Part shown: in pieces, positions 62,732 to 64,000 of the stretch
Position numbering within the stretch: position 1 is the stretch's first letter
How the letters are laid out: every line of letters begins with the position of its first letter
Made by a program: the position numbers and the translations under genes
NCBI GenBank assembly: GCA_041674745.1
Contig: JBAYVD010000005.1
Location: 124,001-188,000 of the forward strand
Direction of reading: 5' to 3'
From: UBA2040 sp041674745
GTDB taxonomy: Bacteria > Bacteroidota > Bacteroidia > Flavobacteriales_D > Crocinitomicaceae
Length of the DNA: 64,000 nucleotides
The notes under the pieces: model-generated
What the model saw: the letters and a program-made list of their open reading frames with translations, nothing else
Databases searched by the model: none
What the model was told of the DNA's origin: nothing

Positions 62732-63688
62732 ATGAAAAAAATTTACGCATCCTTCATTTTTGTATCCACGGCGATTTATTCGTTCGCCCAACCCAACATC
62801 AACGGTTCCGATATTAATGCGGTTGTTGGTGAACAAATTACCATTACCAGAGCTACCGCCATGCAGCCTGACGGACCAAATGCATCCAACGTAACCTGGG
62901 ATTTTAGTTCAGCCACACCCATGAGCAATTCTACCATTAGCATGTCAGCTTCAGACGCTGCACATCCTGGGACGAATTTGGTGTATGATTATGCTGGTCA
63001 AGCGCAACTCTATTATCAAATGGACAACACACTACAAAGTGTTAAATACCAATTTGCCAGTGGCGTTTTGATCAATTTCAGCGACCAAATGAAACTCATG
63101 GAATTTCCGCTGAACAACAACACAAATTTTACAGATGCTTTCGCAGCCTCATTCAATTCAGGTGGCATTAACTTTGCCCGATCCGGCACCACCACTATTA
63201 CGTACATGGGGTACGGAACCATGATCACGCCAAACGGAACCTATTCCAGTTGCATTAAAATTAAAATGGAACAAATCTACTCGGATGTATTCGTTGGCGG
63301 AACCATCAATTACAATACAACAGGCTATTACTGGTACAAGGCTGGTTATCATTACCCAATCGCTTCAAGCGTGACGTTTACAGATGACCTCGGTACAAAT
63401 GAGCAATACACAGATTACTATGGTAGCTCCAGTTTGTCCGTTTCTCAGCAAGATTTAGTTGATTTTCAATTGTATCCCAACCCAACGCATGATAATTTAT
63501 TCATTAGCTTACCTTCGAATCTGATGCCTGTTGAATACAGCATTTCGGATAATAACGGTAAGGAGGTGATGCAAATTCAAAATAGTAACACTTCAATTGA
63601 TCTCTCGAACTTAGCTTCGGGGATGTATTTCCTCTCTATGACTCTAAAAGACGGTTCAATTTTGCGAAAAACATTCCAAAAACTTTAA
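62732..63688 (+). CDS. Secreted protein with type-A T9SS sorting domain
   Basis: 318 residues from the ATG at 62732 (an upstream in-frame start at 62684 lies over the terminator and is rejected). A signal peptide (ASFIFVSTAIYSFAQ) precedes a beta-rich domain of unknown type. The last about 75 residues (DFQLYPNPTHDNLFISLP, then SISDNNGKEV and LASGMYFLSMTLKDG) are a type-A sorting domain for the type IX system. Cargo function unknown. Confidence 0.85.
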   Translation: MKKIYASFIFVSTAIYSFAQPNINGSDINAVVGEQITITRATAMQPDGPNASNVTWDFSSATPMSNSTISMSASDAAHPGTNLVYDYAGQAQLYYQMDNTLQSVKYQFASGVLINFSDQMKLMEFPLNNNTNFTDAFAASFNSGGINFARSGTTTITYMGYGTMITPNGTYSSCIKIKMEQIYSDVFVGGTINYNTTGYYWYKAGYHYPIASSVTFTDDLGTNEQYTDYYGSSSLSVSQQDLVDFQLYPNPTHDNLFISLPSNLMPVEYSISDNNGKEVMQIQNSNTSIDLSNLASGMYFLSMTLKDGSILRKTFQKL

Positions 63689-63714
63689 AAACAACAGTGT
63701 TTAAATTAAAAAGC

Positions 63715-63738
63715 GGCTCTGTATCAAACGACAGAGCC
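63715..63738 (+). terminator. Rho-independent terminator after T9SS cargo gene
   Basis: ggctctgt (63715-63722) and acagagcc (63731-63738), 8-bp perfect stem with A-rich left and T-rich right flanks. Confidence 0.85.
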
Positions 63739-63835
63739 ACTTTTTATTCAGTGAAATATTGAATATCAGGAATTAATTCATGAAATCGGAATAAGAATCT
63801 TTTGCTAACTTCGAGTTTTACATATAGGGTAGCCG

Positions 63836-64000
63836 ATGACATTTCAAAATTGCATATTGATCACGTTAGTTCTGTTTTTCAATGGACAACTATTTGGACA
63901 AATAGCAAAAGAAGATTGGTCAGAAAACGAGAAAAAAGCGCAAAAAGAGTTGGTCATTTCGGAAGATTTAGTTTTTAAAAATCTGGAAAGTGCACTTGAA
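63836..64000 (+). CDS. 5' fragment of a secreted protein (cut by window end)
   Basis: ATG at 63836 opens a frame that runs off the window. 55 residues are visible: a signal peptide (ILITLVLFFNGQLFGQ) and a polar start of the mature protein (KEDWSENEKKAQKELVISED). The frame is too short for a family call. It lies 98 nt past a terminator, so it is probably a new transcription unit. Confidence 0.6.
   Translation, partial: MTFQNCILITLVLFFNGQLFGQIAKEDWSENEKKAQKELVISEDLVFKNLESALE

Overview
The window is one contiguous stretch of a low-GC chromosome from a Bacteroidota bacterium, most likely order Flavobacteriales (a Fluviicola/Crocinitomicaceae-like organism is a guess). The evidence is: three proteins with type IX secretion C-terminal sorting domains (types A and B), a DUF3098 protein beside ftsX, the DUF177-rpmF-plsX-fabH-accB-accC cluster, and many promoters with the Bacteroidota -7 box TAnnTTTG. 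No rRNA, tRNA, CRISPR array or insertion sequence was seen.

Layout. 0-8.0 kb: two paralogous LuxR-type response regulators, secreted or envelope proteins (WD40-like PD40 protein, MORN-like protein, PagL-like lipid A deacylase, DUF2807 lipoprotein), a multi-membrane-span protein and small conserved proteins (HutD/Ves, DUF1456, YgjV-like). 8.0-12.3 kb: cysS, type I GAPDH and small membrane proteins. 12.4-17.1 kb: a GNAT plus alanine/ornithine-racemase-like pair, then a deacetylase-GT2-GT4 envelope polysaccharide operon with ATGA overlaps. 17.4-20.7 kb: a YoaK-family protein and an arsenic resistance locus (arsR, DUF6428, arsenate-reductase-like phosphatase, ACR3) with two near-palindromic operators. 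20.7-21.9 kb: an AT-rich, cassette-like single gene flanked by inverted repeats. 22-34 kb: a PNGase F-like enzyme, a U32/RlhA-like protein, a GMC oxidoreductase, MgtC/DUF4010, a membrane-bound XRE regulator and polA. 34-40.6 kb: a 1561-residue barrel plus 13-repeat protein facing a type-B T9SS cargo. 40.8-47.7 kb: a nine-gene minus-strand run ftsX-DUF3098-uppP-truB-dltC-dltD-dltX-dltB-dltA. 47.9-56.8 kb: a T9SS serine protease, a TPR/transglutaminase protein, YgiQ and a lipoprotein. 56.8-62.6 kb: pdxA and the fatty-acid initiation operon. 62.7-64 kb: another T9SS cargo and a truncated secreted protein.

The most notable system is a complete dlt-type (D-alanyl transfer) operon in a Gram-negative lineage without classical teichoic acids. 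It includes a 51-residue DltX-like microprotein overlapping dltD whose last residues (DFVYQQF) resemble the acyl-accepting C-terminal motif of Gram-positive DltX. The operon is translationally packed behind truB and uppP. This suggests aminoacylation of an undecaprenyl-linked or surface polymer of unknown identity.
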